Assembly (NCBI RefSeq): GCF_013307225.1
Contig: NZ_CP028942.1
Span: 682,001 to 746,000 of the forward strand
DNA from: Polynucleobacter tropicus
GTDB lineage: Bacteria > Pseudomonadota > Gammaproteobacteria > Burkholderiales > Burkholderiaceae
Length of the DNA stretch: 64,000 nucleotides
Direction of reading: 5' to 3'
The translations under genes were made by a program, and so were the position numbers. Below are positions 37,405-49,272 of this stretch, piece after piece (within the stretch, counting starts at the first letter, position 1; each line of letters begins with the position of its first letter). The notes below the pieces were generated by a model, which was not told the origin of the DNA, did not search any database, and saw nothing but the letters and a program-made list of their open reading frames with translations.

Positions 37405-37451
37405 TTTAATTAATTTAGAAGCAAACAAGAAATACTTAAGGAGAAATAAGC

Positions 37452-38702
37452 ATGACTAAACCATTAGATGGCATTCGCATTATTGACTTCACACACGTAC
37501 AAGCTGGTCCTGCTTGTACTCAGTTGTTGGCATGGTACGGCGCAGACGTAATCAAAGTAGAGCGTCCAGGTGCTGGTGACGTTACACGTAGCCAATTACG
37601 CGATATTCCAGGCGCTGATGCTTTGTATTTCACAATGCTCAACGGTAACAAGCGTTCATTGACTCTCGATACCAAGACCCAAGAAGGTAAAGAAGTTTTG
37701 GAGAAGATGATCAAGACTTCTGACGTAATGGTTGAGAACTTTGGTCCAGGCGCGTTGGATCGCATGGGTTTCTCTTGGAAGCGTATCCAAGAATTGAACC
37801 CAAAGATGATCATGGCTTCTGTAAAAGGCTTTAGCGATGGCCACTCATACGAAGATTTAAAGGTGTATGAGAACGTTGCTCAGTGTGCTGGTGGTGCTGC
37901 TTCTACAACTGGTTTCTGGGATGGTCCTCCTACTGTTTCTGCAGCAGCTTTGGGCGACTCCAACACTGGTATGCACTTGGCAATCGGTATTTTGACTGCA
38001 TTGATGCAGCGTGAAAAAACTGGCCGTGGCCAGAAAGTATCTTGCTCAATGCAAGACGCTGTATTGAACTTGTGCCGCGTGAAGTTGCGCGATCAACAAC
38101 GTTTGGACAAAGTTGGCTACTTGGAAGAGTACCCACAATATCCACACGGCTCTTTCTCTGACGTAGTTCCACGTGGCGGTAACGCTGGTGGTGGCGGTCA
38201 GCCAGGTTGGGTGTTGAAGTGTAAAGGTTGGGAAACTGATCCAAACGCATACATCTACTTCACAATTCAAGGTCACGCTTGGGAGCCAATTACTAAGGCT
38301 TTGGGCAAACCAGAGTGGGCAACAGATCCTGCGTACATGACTGCTGAAGCTCGTCAAGATAAGATTTTTGACATCTTCGCAACCATTGAAGATTGGCTCA
38401 AAGACAAGACTAAATACGAAGCTGTGGACATTCTCCGCAAGTTCGATATTCCATGTGCCCCAGTTCTCTCTATGAAAGAATTGGCCGCATCACCAGACTT
38501 GCGTAAGAGCGGTTCGATTGTTGAAGTTGACCACAAAGTACGCGGTAAGTATTTGACTATCGGCAGCCCAATCAAGTTCTCTGATTTGCAAATCGATGTG
38601 AAGCCATCTCCTGTATTGGGTGAGCATACTGATGAAGTGTTGTCTGACCTTGGCTACAGCGCTGATGACATCGCTAAGTTGCACGCAGCGAAAGCAGTTT
38701 AA
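37452..38702 (+). CDS. frc: Formyl-CoA:oxalate CoA-transferase, copy 1
   Basis: This 416-residue CaiB/BaiF-type (class III) CoA-transferase exchanges CoA between formyl-CoA and oxalate, giving formate and oxalyl-CoA. It is close to Oxalobacter FRC: start [33 protein letters not shown], catalytic D169 in AALGDSNTG and the glycine loop GGGGQPGW. A good AAGGAG precedes the start. Codon usage is strongly biased like oxc. A clear terminator follows at 38732, so oxc-frc is one unit. Confidence 0.96.
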   Translation: MTKPLDGIRIIDFTHVQAGPACTQLLAWYGADVIKVERPGAGDVTRSQLRDIPGADALYFTMLNGNKRSLTLDTKTQEGKEVLEKMIKTSDVMVENFGPGALDRMGFSWKRIQELNPKMIMASVKGFSDGHSYEDLKVYENVAQCAGGAASTTGFWDGPPTVSAAALGDSNTGMHLAIGILTALMQREKTGRGQKVSCSMQDAVLNLCRVKLRDQQRLDKVGYLEEYPQYPHGSFSDVVPRGGNAGGGGQPGWVLKCKGWETDPNAYIYFTIQGHAWEPITKALGKPEWATDPAYMTAEARQDKIFDIFATIEDWLKDKTKYEAVDILRKFDIPCAPVLSMKELAASPDLRKSGSIVEVDHKVRGKYLTIGSPIKFSDLQIDVKPSPVLGEHTDEVLSDLGYSADDIAKLHAAKAV

Positions 38703-38731
38703 TAAGAACTATCAGCAATTGATGTATCTCA

Positions 38732-38760
38732 AAGGCGCTCCTAGTGAGCGCCTTTTTTAT
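38732..38760 (+). terminator. Intrinsic terminator after oxc-frc
   Basis: AAGGCGCTC pairs with GAGCGCCTT (9 bp) around CTAGT and is followed by TTTTTAT. It separates the oxc-frc unit from the PAS gene. Confidence 0.9.
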
Positions 38761-38818
38761 TGCATCAAATGCAACAAGTAATTGAGCAGATATTTTGAAA
38801 TCGTTTTAGACTGAGCGT

Positions 38819-39247
38819 ATGAAAACCAGTGTTGATTTACACCAGTTGGTGGAGTGTGTTGGCGATGCGATTATCGTGTCAGATGCCAATGAAAAAATTG
38901 TTTTGTGGAATCCATCCGCAACCCGAATCTTTGGCTATACAGAGGAAGAGGCATTAGGGCAGACTTTAGATTTGATAGTTCCTGAGCGTCAGCGCCAACG
39001 ACATAGCGAGGGGTATAGCAAGTCTATGGAGACAGGCACAACTCGCTACGGCACTTCTTTGCTAAAGGTTCCTGCTAGGCATAAGGATGGCAGCACACTA
39101 TCGATCGCTTTTACAGTTGGCATGTTATTTGACGAGCATCATCAAGCAAACGGTGTTGTCGCAATCATTCGGGATGAGACGGTTCGGTTTGCCGAGGAAA
39201 GAGCCCTTAAAAAACGCATTGCAGACCTAGAAAATCCACTGGCTTAA
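38819..39247 (+). CDS. Stand-alone PAS-domain protein
   Basis: The 142 residues hold one PAS domain (about residues 8-130: VGDAIIVSDANEKIVLWNPSA... FGYTEEEALGQ... HKDGSTLSIAF... GVVAIIRDET) with a short C-terminal helix and no output domain. H62, in RHSEGYSKSM, lies where FixL-type sensors carry the haem-ligand His (FixL RHDGY), so haem binding is possible. Partners are not visible. Its position between the two frc genes suggests a link with oxalate or oxygen sensing. Confidence 0.85.
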   Translation: MKTSVDLHQLVECVGDAIIVSDANEKIVLWNPSATRIFGYTEEEALGQTLDLIVPERQRQRHSEGYSKSMETGTTRYGTSLLKVPARHKDGSTLSIAFTVGMLFDEHHQANGVVAIIRDETVRFAEERALKKRIADLENPLA

Positions 39248-39335
39248 TCTCATCTAGTCCCTGCGGGCTTTGTCCGCAGAGTGTGCTTAAAAAATAGGCA
39301 CATGCCGTTTCTCAGCAGTCCCCGCTGGTAAAATC

Positions 39336-39368
39336 GTCCTAATTCAAAATTTTCATTCTTATTAGGAC
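39336..39368 (+). promoter_or_regulatory. Inverted repeat covering the frc copy 2 ribosome-binding site
   Basis: GTCCTAAT (39336-39343) and ATTAGGAC (39361-39368) are perfect 8-base arms around a 17-base AT-rich loop. The right arm contains AGGA, the Shine-Dalgarno of the gene starting at 39376. Folding would hide it. Alternatively the repeat is a protein-binding site. Confidence 0.55.
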
Positions 39369-39375
39369 TTAAACC

Positions 39376-40623
39376 ATGGCAAAAGCACTAGAAGGGGTCA
39401 AAATCCTCGACTTTACGCACGTTCAATCAGGGCCAACTTGTACGCAGTTGTTGGCCTGGTTTGGCGCGGATGTAATCAAAGTAGAAAAATCTGGAGAGGG
39501 GGATGCTACTCGCGGTCAATTACGCGATATTCCCGATGCTGATAGTTTGTATTTCACGATGTTGAACCACAACAAGCGTTCAATTACCGTCAACACAAAA
39601 ACCCAAAAGGGTAAAGAAATTCTTGAGCGCTTGATTAAAGAGTGCGATGTTTTAGTTGAGAACTTCGCACCAGGTGCGCTCGATCGTATGGGATTTTCTT
39701 GGGAGCGCATTCAAGAACTCAATCCAATGATGATCATGGCTTCAGTGAAAGGTTTTGGTCCTGGTCCATACGAAGATTGCAAAGTGTATGAGAACGTTGC
39801 GCAGTGCGCAGGTGGTTCTGCATCCACAACTGGTTTTGATGATGGCCCTCCTATGGTGACTGGTGCGCAAATTGGCGACAGCGGTACTGGTTTGCATTTG
39901 GCCTTAGGTATCGTGACTGCTTTGTATCAACGCACACATTCTGGCCGTGGCCAGAAGGTATTGGCTGCAATGCAAGATGCAGTATTGAACTTGTGCCGCG
40001 TGAAGTTGCGTGACCAACAGCGCTTAGAGCGCAATGGCTTAATGCAAGAGTACCCACAGTTCCCGAATGGTGAGTTTGGTGACTCTGTACCCCGCGCCGG
40101 CAATGCTTCTGGTGGCGGTCAGCCCGGTTGGATTGTGAAATGCAAAGGCTGGGAAAAAGATCCCAACGCCTACATGTATGTGATTGTTCAAGCCCCAGTA
40201 TGGGAAGCGGTCTGTAAAGTGATTGGTCGTGAAGATTGGATTACTGATGTGCGCTTTGCATCGCCAATGGCTCGTTTGCCGCACTTAATGGAGATCTTCG
40301 CGGAGATCGAGAAGTGGACAATGACGATGACTAAGTTTGAAGTCATGGATATCTTGAACAAGTACGACATTCCATGCGGCCCAATTTTGTCGATGAAAGA
40401 AATCGCAGAAGAGCCAGCTTTACGTGCTACTGGAACAGTGGTGGAAGTAGATCATCCGATTCGTGGTAAGTATTTGACAGTGGGCAATCCAATTAAGATG
40501 TCTGATAGCCCAACAGAGGTGACACGTTCACCACTGCTTGGTGAGCACACCGATGAGATTCTGAGTGAGCTTGGATACACTACAGATGACTTGATTGCAC
40601 TTCGTCACGATAAGGTGATCTAA
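39376..40623 (+). CDS. Formyl-CoA:oxalate CoA-transferase paralogue, copy 2
   Basis: This 415-residue class III CoA-transferase closely resembles copy 1. Catalytic Asp is D168 in AQIGDSGTG. The glycine loop reads SGGGQPGW rather than GGGGQPGW, and the loop after it differs. Codon use is less biased than copy 1, so expression may be lower. It is followed by a formyltransferase gene with 1 bp between. It may prefer a different CoA donor or acceptor, or act at another oxalate level; which one cannot be read from sequence. Confidence 0.92.
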   Translation: MAKALEGVKILDFTHVQSGPTCTQLLAWFGADVIKVEKSGEGDATRGQLRDIPDADSLYFTMLNHNKRSITVNTKTQKGKEILERLIKECDVLVENFAPGALDRMGFSWERIQELNPMMIMASVKGFGPGPYEDCKVYENVAQCAGGSASTTGFDDGPPMVTGAQIGDSGTGLHLALGIVTALYQRTHSGRGQKVLAAMQDAVLNLCRVKLRDQQRLERNGLMQEYPQFPNGEFGDSVPRAGNASGGGQPGWIVKCKGWEKDPNAYMYVIVQAPVWEAVCKVIGREDWITDVRFASPMARLPHLMEIFAEIEKWTMTMTKFEVMDILNKYDIPCGPILSMKEIAEEPALRATGTVVEVDHPIRGKYLTVGNPIKMSDSPTEVTRSPLLGEHTDEILSELGYTTDDLIALRHDKVI

Positions 40624-40624
40624 G

Positions 40625-41555
40625 ATGCGGATTGCTTTGATTGGGAGTGCGGATTTTGGTAAGGCGACTTTAGAGGCCTTTTTGGATCGCGGCGATGAAG
40701 TGGTTGCTGTTTTTTGCCCACCAGACAATCCCAAGTCAAGCAAACCAGAGGTCTTAAAAGAGGCTGCTATTGCAAGGGGTTTAACCCCCTTGCAGTTTGC
40801 CTCCCTTAAAAGTCCTGAGGCCGCTCAGGCTATGATTGATAGCCAGGCGGATATTTGCGTCATGGCTTATGTGTTGCAATTTGTCCCGCAAGAGCTTTGC
40901 AAAATTCCGAAGCACGGCACGATTCAATATCACCCATCCTTATTGCCAAAGTATCGTGGCCCTAGCGCCATCAACTGGGCTATCGCATTGGGAGAAGAAA
41001 AAACGGGTCTCACCATCTTCCGTCCATCCGATGGTCTGGATGAGGGCGAGGTGATTTTGCAAAAAGAAGTGGTCATTGGGCCAGATGACACTCTCGGAAA
41101 AATCTACTTTGATCATTTATTTCCGATTGGCGTAAAAGCCTTGCTTGAGGCAGCTGACTTAGTGGTGGCTGGCAAGCATCAAGAAATTGTTCAAGATGAA
41201 TCTCAGGCTAATTATGAAGGTTGGTTTGACGCCAATGCTGCGCAGATTCATTGGGCAATTCATATCTCACAAATTTATAACTTGATTCGTGCTTGTAACC
41301 CTGCGCCAGGCGCATGGACTAAATTTGGCGAACAAAAGGTGCAAATCTACGATTGCCACAAACATGTTGCCGCAACTTTTGGCGCAGTCAAAGGCAAGCC
41401 AGGTGAGGTCACTCAAATCACATTGGATTCATTTTTTGTGACATGTCACGGTGGTCAGATTGAAGTGCTTAAAGCTAAAGGCGCTGCTGGTAAGGTAAAT
41501 GGCGCCGAATTGGCTAAGGAATTGAATCTACAAGTAGGGCAGTTCTTCGCCCTAT

Positions 41556-41557
<2 letters not shown>
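40625..41557 (+). CDS. Formyltransferase resembling the N-terminal domain of 10-formyl-THF dehydrogenase
   Basis: This 310-residue protein has an N-terminal formyltransferase fold (about 1-200) and a smaller Fmt-C-like domain (about 205-305). YHPSLLPKYRG carries H103 and SDGLDEGE carries D139; the 36-residue spacing equals that of H106/D142 in ALDH1L1, with matching ASAINW-type (PSAINW) and PGAWT segments. The catalytic Asn of Fmt and PurN is replaced by Gln (Q101). It is therefore unlikely to be the housekeeping Fmt. It probably hydrolyses or transfers the formyl group of 10-formyl-THF. Coupling to frc copy 2 suggests a role in formyl disposal from oxalate. The acceptor is unknown. Confidence 0.82.
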
Positions 41558-43275
<1,718 letters not shown>

Positions 43276-43283
<8 letters not shown>

Positions 43284-43464
43284 TCGAGTAAACGTAGGCG
43301 CGTTGTTTGAGTTTGGCTGCTTTGGCGCGACGCTGATCTTCCGCGGTCAGAGGCTCTTTGTCCCATAGCAGGGCGCGACCAGCTTGTTGGTCAGCCTCCA
43401 GATGAGGTTTCTGGGTTTTCAGCTCATTTAAGAACTGGGTGAATTCAGATTGGTATCTTGCCAT
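43276..43464 (-). CDS. DUF3460 family small protein
   Basis: This 62-residue basic protein begins MARYQSEFTQFLNELK and contains AGRALLWDKEPLTAEDQRR, as in DUF3460 proteins found next to scpA in betaproteobacteria. ATG 43464 is chosen; an upstream in-frame start at 43494 adds ten hydrophobic residues without family support. It overlaps scpA by 8 bp. Function is unknown. Confidence 0.82.
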
Positions 43465-43567
43465 GATGTTTCCTAAAATACTCAATAAATTCAATAACTT
43501 AAAAAGTTAATGATCAATGGGAATTACGGTCTACGAGCACCATTATAGGTGCTTTTTGGACCGATTT

Positions 43568-45238
43568 TTACAAGTTTGCAGCCAGTAAAGCCTCGATTTG
43601 TGGGGCTTCCACGCGGGTCATCAGGTGCTTATAGGGCTTGATTGGGTTTTTGCTCGAGAGAGGCTTATTTATATCGGACCAAGATTGAGATGCCAATGAC
43701 AAAAATTCCTCTACACCAGCCGCCACATTCGGGATGATTGGCTTTAAATAAAGGCTGAGCATTCTGAATGCTTCTAGCGTCACGCTGCAAACTTTCTGCA
43801 AGTCAGCTTCTCGGGCAGGATCTTTGGCGATTTCCCAAGGTTTGTTTTCATCTACAAAGCCATTCACCTTATCAGCAAGCTCCATGATCGAGCGCAAGGC
43901 TTTTGCAAATTCTCGCGCCTCGTAAAGCGCTGTAATTTTTTCACTAGCATCGGCAATTTCTTTTAGCAATGAATGATTCATTGCCTCATCAGAAACAACG
44001 CCGCCGAAACGTTTTACTAAGAATCCTGCGCTACGACTTGCAATATTGATGTACTTGCCTAGTAAGTCGCTATTTACGCGCGCAACAAAGTCTTGAAGAT
44101 TTAAATCCAAATCTTCCATGCTGTCGTTGAGCTTGGTAGCGAAGTAATAGCGGAACCATTCAGGATTAAAGCCGCACTCAATCACACTGTTTGCGGAAAT
44201 TAAAGTGCCACGTGATTTACTCATCTTCTCACCATCAACGGTTAAGAAGCCATGAGCGAATACATTAGTAGGGGTGCGGTAGCCCGCAAATTGCAAAGTG
44301 GCTGGCCAGAACAGGGTGTGGAAATACAGAATATCTTTGCCAATGAAGTGGTATTGCTCTGTGGTGGTGTCAGGCTTAACCCATTCATCAAAATTCAGGC
44401 CTTTAGCCTGGCAGTAGTTGAGGAAGCTGGCGTAGTAGCCAATTGGGGCGTCCAGCCAGACATAGAAGTACTTGCCTGGGGCATCGGGGATTTCAAAGCC
44501 AAAATAGGGGGCATCACGAGAAATATCCCAGTCACCCAATTTGCTCTCACCAGGCCCGCCAACCCATTCTTTCATCTTGTTACGAGCTTCGGATTGCAGG
44601 GGCGTTTTTACCTGCGTCCACTCGCGTAAAAATGCTTCGCAACGAGGATCGGATAACTTAAAGAAATAGTGATCAGAAATCTTTTTAATGGGGGTTGCAC
44701 CACTCACAACAGAAAATGGATTCTTGAGATCGGTTGGGGAGTATGTGGCGCCACATTTTTCGCAATTGTCGCCATACTGATCTTTTGCGCCACACTTCGG
44801 GCATTCGCCCTTGATGAAGCGATCCGGTAAAAACATTTCTTTAACAGGATCGTAAGCTTGTTCAATTGCGCGTTTTTCAATCAAACCAGCATCGCGTAAC
44901 TTTAGATAAATACTTTGTGACAGTTTTTCATTCTCGGGGCTATCAGTGGTGTAGTAGTTATCGAATGAAATCAGAAAATTATCGAAGTCGCGTTTATGTT
45001 CTTTCCAAACATTGGCGATTAATTCTTTGGGGGTTAGACCCTCTTTTTCCGCGCGCAACATGATTGGGGTGCCGTGCGTGTCATCGGCGCCAACATAATG
45101 GACTTCATGGCCACGCATTCTTTGATATCGGACCCAGATATCTGTTTGGATGTACTCCACCAGGTGGCCAATATGGATTTGACCATTGGCATACGGTAGG
45201 GCGGAAGTAACGAGAAGGCGACGCTGGGGGCTGCTCAT
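43568..45238 (-). CDS. metG: Methionyl-tRNA synthetase, short form
   Basis: This class I synthetase has HIGH at residues 22-25 ([11 protein letters not shown]), a zinc knuckle with CPKC and CEKCG, and KMSKSRGT. The protein ends at 556 residues after the anticodon-binding helical domain ([21 protein letters not shown]). It lacks the C-terminal EMAPII-like tRNA-binding domain that E. coli MetG (677 residues) has. No remnant of that domain is visible downstream. It diverges from fdhD. Confidence 0.95.
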   Translation of the reverse strand: MSSPQRRLLVTSALPYANGQIHIGHLVEYIQTDIWVRYQRMRGHEVHYVGADDTHGTPIMLRAEKEGLTPKELIANVWKEHKRDFDNFLISFDNYYTTDSPENEKLSQSIYLKLRDAGLIEKRAIEQAYDPVKEMFLPDRFIKGECPKCGAKDQYGDNCEKCGATYSPTDLKNPFSVVSGATPIKKISDHYFFKLSDPRCEAFLREWTQVKTPLQSEARNKMKEWVGGPGESKLGDWDISRDAPYFGFEIPDAPGKYFYVWLDAPIGYYASFLNYCQAKGLNFDEWVKPDTTTEQYHFIGKDILYFHTLFWPATLQFAGYRTPTNVFAHGFLTVDGEKMSKSRGTLISANSVIECGFNPEWFRYYFATKLNDSMEDLDLNLQDFVARVNSDLLGKYINIASRSAGFLVKRFGGVVSDEAMNHSLLKEIADASEKITALYEAREFAKALRSIMELADKVNGFVDENKPWEIAKDPAREADLQKVCSVTLEAFRMLSLYLKPIIPNVAAGVEEFLSLASQSWSDINKPLSSKNPIKPYKHLMTRVEAPQIEALLAANL

Positions 45239-45381
45239 GTAATGCAGATTAATAAAGAAGGGTTAAATTGGGTTCAATCCAACATTATGATGGCTTGAGC
45301 AGTGATTTTAGTCTGCGGTTAAAGTAAAGACCCATTTAGTCTCGATAAAATAGTATTCACACCCGATTTAGAAGGTAGTTC

Positions 45382-46233
45382 ATGTCCTCAGAGGCGGCAA
45401 AATCCACAATCCAGATGTCTAGCGCTTCAGTGCCCTTGGTGCATGAGGTCGAGGTATTGGACGAGGCTGGGCGTCGCAAGTTAACCCATATCCCTGGAGA
45501 GCGTTCGCTGACGATTTATCTAGATAGGAGAGAGGTTGTGACCTTGATGACCTTGGGAAGTGCTCCAGAAGCTTTGGTCCTGGGTTACCTACGCAATCAG
45601 CGCCTGGTGGAATCGCCAGACGATATTGAAAGTATTCAGGTGGACTGGGAAACCGATTCAGCCGCGGTGAAGACACGGCGTAGTACGGTTGATATTGATG
45701 CTCTAACGAGCAAGCGAGTTGTCACTACTGGCTGTGGTCAGGGAACCATGTTTGGCGGACTCATGGAAGAGATGGCCGAAATTCGCTTGCCTGATGGTCC
45801 GAAGCTAACCCAAGAGGCCATCATCACCCTTGTTGAAAATATTCGGACTCATGACACGATTTATAAGAAGTCAGGGTCGGTTCATGCTTGCGCCGTTTTC
45901 GAGCGTGAGGGTGAGCATGGCGTACGCCTGCTCCACTTTATCGAAGATGTAGGGCGTCACAATGCTGTGGACTCTATTTCTGGTTTGATGTGGCTGGACA
46001 ATAAGCCTGGCAGAGATTTGGTCTTCTTCACTACTGGGCGCCTCACCTCGGAGATGGTGATTAAGGGTGCCCAAATGGGCATTCCATTCTTGTTAACGCG
46101 CTCTGGAGTCACCCTGATGGGGCTGGAGTTGGCTCGAAAAACCAATCTAACCATCCTGTCCCGTTGTTCGGGCAAACATTTTGAGATCTACAACGCCCCG
46201 GAGCGGGTGGTTTTTAGTCCAAAAAGCCAATAA
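45382..46233 (+). CDS. fdhD: Formate dehydrogenase accessory sulfurtransferase FdhD
   Basis: FdhD transfers sulfur from IscS to the molybdenum cofactor of formate dehydrogenase. The 283-residue protein has TTGCGQGTMFGG with C118, then KSGSVHACAVF, EDVGRHNAVDSISG, TTGRLTSEM and the C-terminal SRCSGKHFEIYN. The E. coli CxxC motif is reduced to a single Cys here. Formate released by the oxalate genes would be a substrate for the matured enzyme, whose genes are not in this window. Confidence 0.93.
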   Translation: MSSEAAKSTIQMSSASVPLVHEVEVLDEAGRRKLTHIPGERSLTIYLDRREVVTLMTLGSAPEALVLGYLRNQRLVESPDDIESIQVDWETDSAAVKTRRSTVDIDALTSKRVVTTGCGQGTMFGGLMEEMAEIRLPDGPKLTQEAIITLVENIRTHDTIYKKSGSVHACAVFEREGEHGVRLLHFIEDVGRHNAVDSISGLMWLDNKPGRDLVFFTTGRLTSEMVIKGAQMGIPFLLTRSGVTLMGLELARKTNLTILSRCSGKHFEIYNAPERVVFSPKSQ

Positions 46234-46273
46234 TTTCATGGGCAGTACGGGGTGAAGGTTTTACAATTCGCCC

Positions 46274-46840
46274 ATGACTATTAAATCTGACCACTGGATC
46301 CGCCGCATGGGCGAGCAAGGCATGATTAGCCCATTTGAACCTGGGCAAATTCGCCAAGACGCTTCAGGCAACAAAATCGTAAGTTATGGCACATCAAGTT
46401 ATGGCTATGACATTCGTTGCGCAGACGAATTTAAGATCTTCACCAATATCAACAGCACGATTGTTGATCCTAAAAACTTTGATGAACAATCCTTTGTTGA
46501 TTTCAAGGGTGATGTTTGCATCATTCCACCAAACTCTTTTGCTTTAGCAAGAACGGTTGAGTATTTCAAGATTCCACGCAGTGTTTTAACTGTGTGCGTT
46601 GGTAAGAGTACTTATGCCCGTTGCGGCATTATTGTGAACGTAACTCCATTCGAACCTGAGTGGGAGGGTTATGTAACTTTGGAGTTTTCTAACACCACAC
46701 CATTGCCAGCAAAAATTTATGCGGGTGAAGGTTGCGCGCAAGTACTCTTCTTTGAGAGTGATGAAGTTTGTGGCACGTCATATAAAGATCGTGGTGGTAA
46801 ATATCAAGGTCAGCGGGGCGTAACCCTGCCTAAGACTTAA
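46274..46840 (+). CDS. dcd: dCTP deaminase
   Basis: This 188-residue trimeric enzyme deaminates dCTP to dUTP for dTMP synthesis. Motifs: [33 protein letters not shown] and [17 protein letters not shown]. Full family length (about 190). It follows fdhD by 40 bp on the same strand. Confidence 0.96.
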   Translation: MTIKSDHWIRRMGEQGMISPFEPGQIRQDASGNKIVSYGTSSYGYDIRCADEFKIFTNINSTIVDPKNFDEQSFVDFKGDVCIIPPNSFALARTVEYFKIPRSVLTVCVGKSTYARCGIIVNVTPFEPEWEGYVTLEFSNTTPLPAKIYAGEGCAQVLFFESDEVCGTSYKDRGGKYQGQRGVTLPKT

Positions 46841-46948
46841 TTCTTTCGCGGTAGTAGACAAATTGCACCAAGGCCGTAGCCAAGCCTCGCTAATCAATTT
46901 TGAGAAGTGGGTTTCGAGCACATCGGACAAAACAGCAGGGGAGTATTT

Positions 46949-49216
46949 ATGAAGTTTCGTTTCCCAATCATCATTATTGATGAGGACTTTCGCTCCGAAA
47001 ATATTTCGGGCTCAGGTATTCGCGATCTCGCCGAGGCTATTGAGAACGAAGGCATGGAAGTCATTGGCTTAACTAGCTATGGTGACTTGACCTCATTCGC
47101 ACAACAAGCCTCCCGCGCTTCTTCATTCATCGTATCGATTGATGATGAGGAGTTTGTATCGGACTCTGAAGATCATGATTTACCCGCTTTAAATAACTTG
47201 CGTGCATTTATTACAGAAGTGCGTAAGCGTAACGAAGACATTCCGATCTTCCTGTATGGCGAGACACGTACCTCACGCCACATGCCAAACGATATCTTGC
47301 GTGAGTTACACGGCTTCATTCATATGAATGAAGACACGCCCGAGTTTGTGGCGCGCCATATTATTCGTGAAGCGAAGGTATATTTAGATTCATTGGCGCC
47401 GCCATTTTTCCGCGCTTTAACCAATTACGCATCTGAAGGCTCTTATTCGTGGCACTGCCCAGGTCACTCGGGTGGTGTTGCGTTTCTGAAGAGTCCTGTA
47501 GGACGCATGTTCCATCAGTTCTTTGGTGAGAACATGTTGCGCGCTGACGTATGTAACGCGGTTGAAGAGCTGGGTCAGCTCTTGGACCATACTGGACCAG
47601 TGCTCCAGAGTGAACGCAATGCTGCGCGCATCTTTAATTCAGATCACTTGTTCTTCGTGACCAACGGCACATCAACTTCCAACAAAATTGTTTGGCATTC
47701 CACAGTTGCTCCTGGTGACGTAGTCTTAGTTGATCGGAATTGCCATAAGTCCGTGATTCATTCGATCACGATGATGGGCGCGATTCCTATTTTCTTAATG
47801 CCAACTCGCAATCACCTGGGCATTATTGGCCCGATTCCAAAAGAAGAATTTGAGTGGGGCAACATTAAGAAGAAAATTGATGCGAACCCGTTCATTAAGA
47901 ATAAAAACGTTGTTCCACGTGTGATGACGTTGACACAAAGCACTTATGACGGCATCGTTTACAACGTCGAAATGATTAAAGAGATGTTGGATGGTAAGGT
48001 AGACTCCTTGCACTTTGACGAGGCTTGGTTGCCACACGCCGCATTCCATCCGTTCTACAAGGATATGCATGCAATTGGCGCTGATCGTAAACGCACCAAG
48101 AAGAGTTTGATGTTCGCTACTCAGTCAACTCATAAGCTCTTAGCCGGTCTATCTCAAGCCTCGCAAGTTTTGGTGCAGGATGCGGAAGAGCACAAGCTTG
48201 ATAAGGATTGCTTCAATGAAGCCTATCTGATGCATACCTCGACTAGTCCACAGTACGCCATTATTGCTTCTTGTGACGTCTCTGCCGCGATGATGGAGTC
48301 ACCTGGTGGCACAACCTTGGTTGAAGAATCGATCGCTGAAGCTATGGACTTTCGCCGTGCTATGCGCGAAGTGGATGATAAGTTTGGCGCTGATTGGTGG
48401 TTTAAGGTTTGGGGTCCAGATCATTTGGCTGAAGAGGGAGTTGGTGAGCGCTCTGATTGGGTGCTGGAGCCGAATGCAAGCTGGCATGACTTTGGCAAAC
48501 TGGCCAAGGGCTTCAATATGCTTGACCCAATTAAGGCCACAGTCGTTACTCCAGGCCTCGATATCGAAGGTAACTTTGGTTCAATGGGTATCCCAGCAAG
48601 CATCGTGACAAAGTATCTTGCGGAGCATGGCGTGATTGTGGAGAAGTGTGGTTTGTACTCTTTCTTCATCATGTTCACTATCGGCATTACCAAAGGCCGT
48701 TGGAATACTTTGGTAACAGAGTTACAGCAATTTAAAGATCACTTTGATAAAAATGCGCCGCTCTGGAAAGTCTTGCCTGAGTTTGTGGCGAAGCACCCAC
48801 GTTATGAGCGTGTTGGCCTGAAAGATATTTGCCAGCAGATCCATGAGTTCTATAAGAGTCGCAATGTGGCGCGTATGACAACCGAGATGTATACATCGGA
48901 TATGGAGCCTGCCATGATGCCTTCAGAAGCATGGGCGAAAATGGCGCATAGGGAAGTGGATCGTGTTCCATTAGATCAATTGGATGGTCGTGTAACAGCG
49001 ATGTTGGTTACACCTTATCCTCCAGGTATTCCATTGCTGATTCCAGGTGAGCGCTTTAATAAACGTATCGTTGACTACCTCTACTTTGCTAGAGACTTTA
49101 ACGAGAAGTTCCCTGGCTTTGAGACTGATATCCATGGCCTAGTTAAGGCAGAAGTGGATGGCCGCAGTGAGTACTATGTCGACTGCGTAAGACAGCAGCC
49201 TGATATCACTCTATAA
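46949..49216 (+). CDS. Arginine/lysine/ornithine decarboxylase, biodegradative type
   Basis: The 755-residue PLP enzyme has an N-terminal response-regulator-like wing domain (about 1-130), then the fold-type I core with WHCPGHSGG, HFDEAW and the PLP-Lys motif ATQSTHKLLAGLSQ, and a C-terminal domain. It decarboxylates a basic amino acid to agmatine, cadaverine or putrescine, in acid resistance or polyamine synthesis. The start at 46949 follows AGGGGAG; a frame from 46907 adds residues with no family support. Arginine is likely but not proven. Confidence 0.9.
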   Translation: MKFRFPIIIIDEDFRSENISGSGIRDLAEAIENEGMEVIGLTSYGDLTSFAQQASRASSFIVSIDDEEFVSDSEDHDLPALNNLRAFITEVRKRNEDIPIFLYGETRTSRHMPNDILRELHGFIHMNEDTPEFVARHIIREAKVYLDSLAPPFFRALTNYASEGSYSWHCPGHSGGVAFLKSPVGRMFHQFFGENMLRADVCNAVEELGQLLDHTGPVLQSERNAARIFNSDHLFFVTNGTSTSNKIVWHSTVAPGDVVLVDRNCHKSVIHSITMMGAIPIFLMPTRNHLGIIGPIPKEEFEWGNIKKKIDANPFIKNKNVVPRVMTLTQSTYDGIVYNVEMIKEMLDGKVDSLHFDEAWLPHAAFHPFYKDMHAIGADRKRTKKSLMFATQSTHKLLAGLSQASQVLVQDAEEHKLDKDCFNEAYLMHTSTSPQYAIIASCDVSAAMMESPGGTTLVEESIAEAMDFRRAMREVDDKFGADWWFKVWGPDHLAEEGVGERSDWVLEPNASWHDFGKLAKGFNMLDPIKATVVTPGLDIEGNFGSMGIPASIVTKYLAEHGVIVEKCGLYSFFIMFTIGITKGRWNTLVTELQQFKDHFDKNAPLWKVLPEFVAKHPRYERVGLKDICQQIHEFYKSRNVARMTTEMYTSDMEPAMMPSEAWAKMAHREVDRVPLDQLDGRVTAMLVTPYPPGIPLLIPGERFNKRIVDYLYFARDFNEKFPGFETDIHGLVKAEVDGRSEYYVDCVRQQPDITL

Positions 49217-49235
49217 AAGGAATTCTTGCTTAAAT

Positions 49236-49272
49236 AAAAACCCCGTAAAACCCAGCAGCAGCGGGGTTTTTA
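49236..49272 (+). terminator. Bidirectional terminator
   Basis: AAAAACCCCG pairs with CGGGGTTTTT around a 16-base loop, between convergent genes. It has a T-run on both strands and can end both transcripts. Confidence 0.9.
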
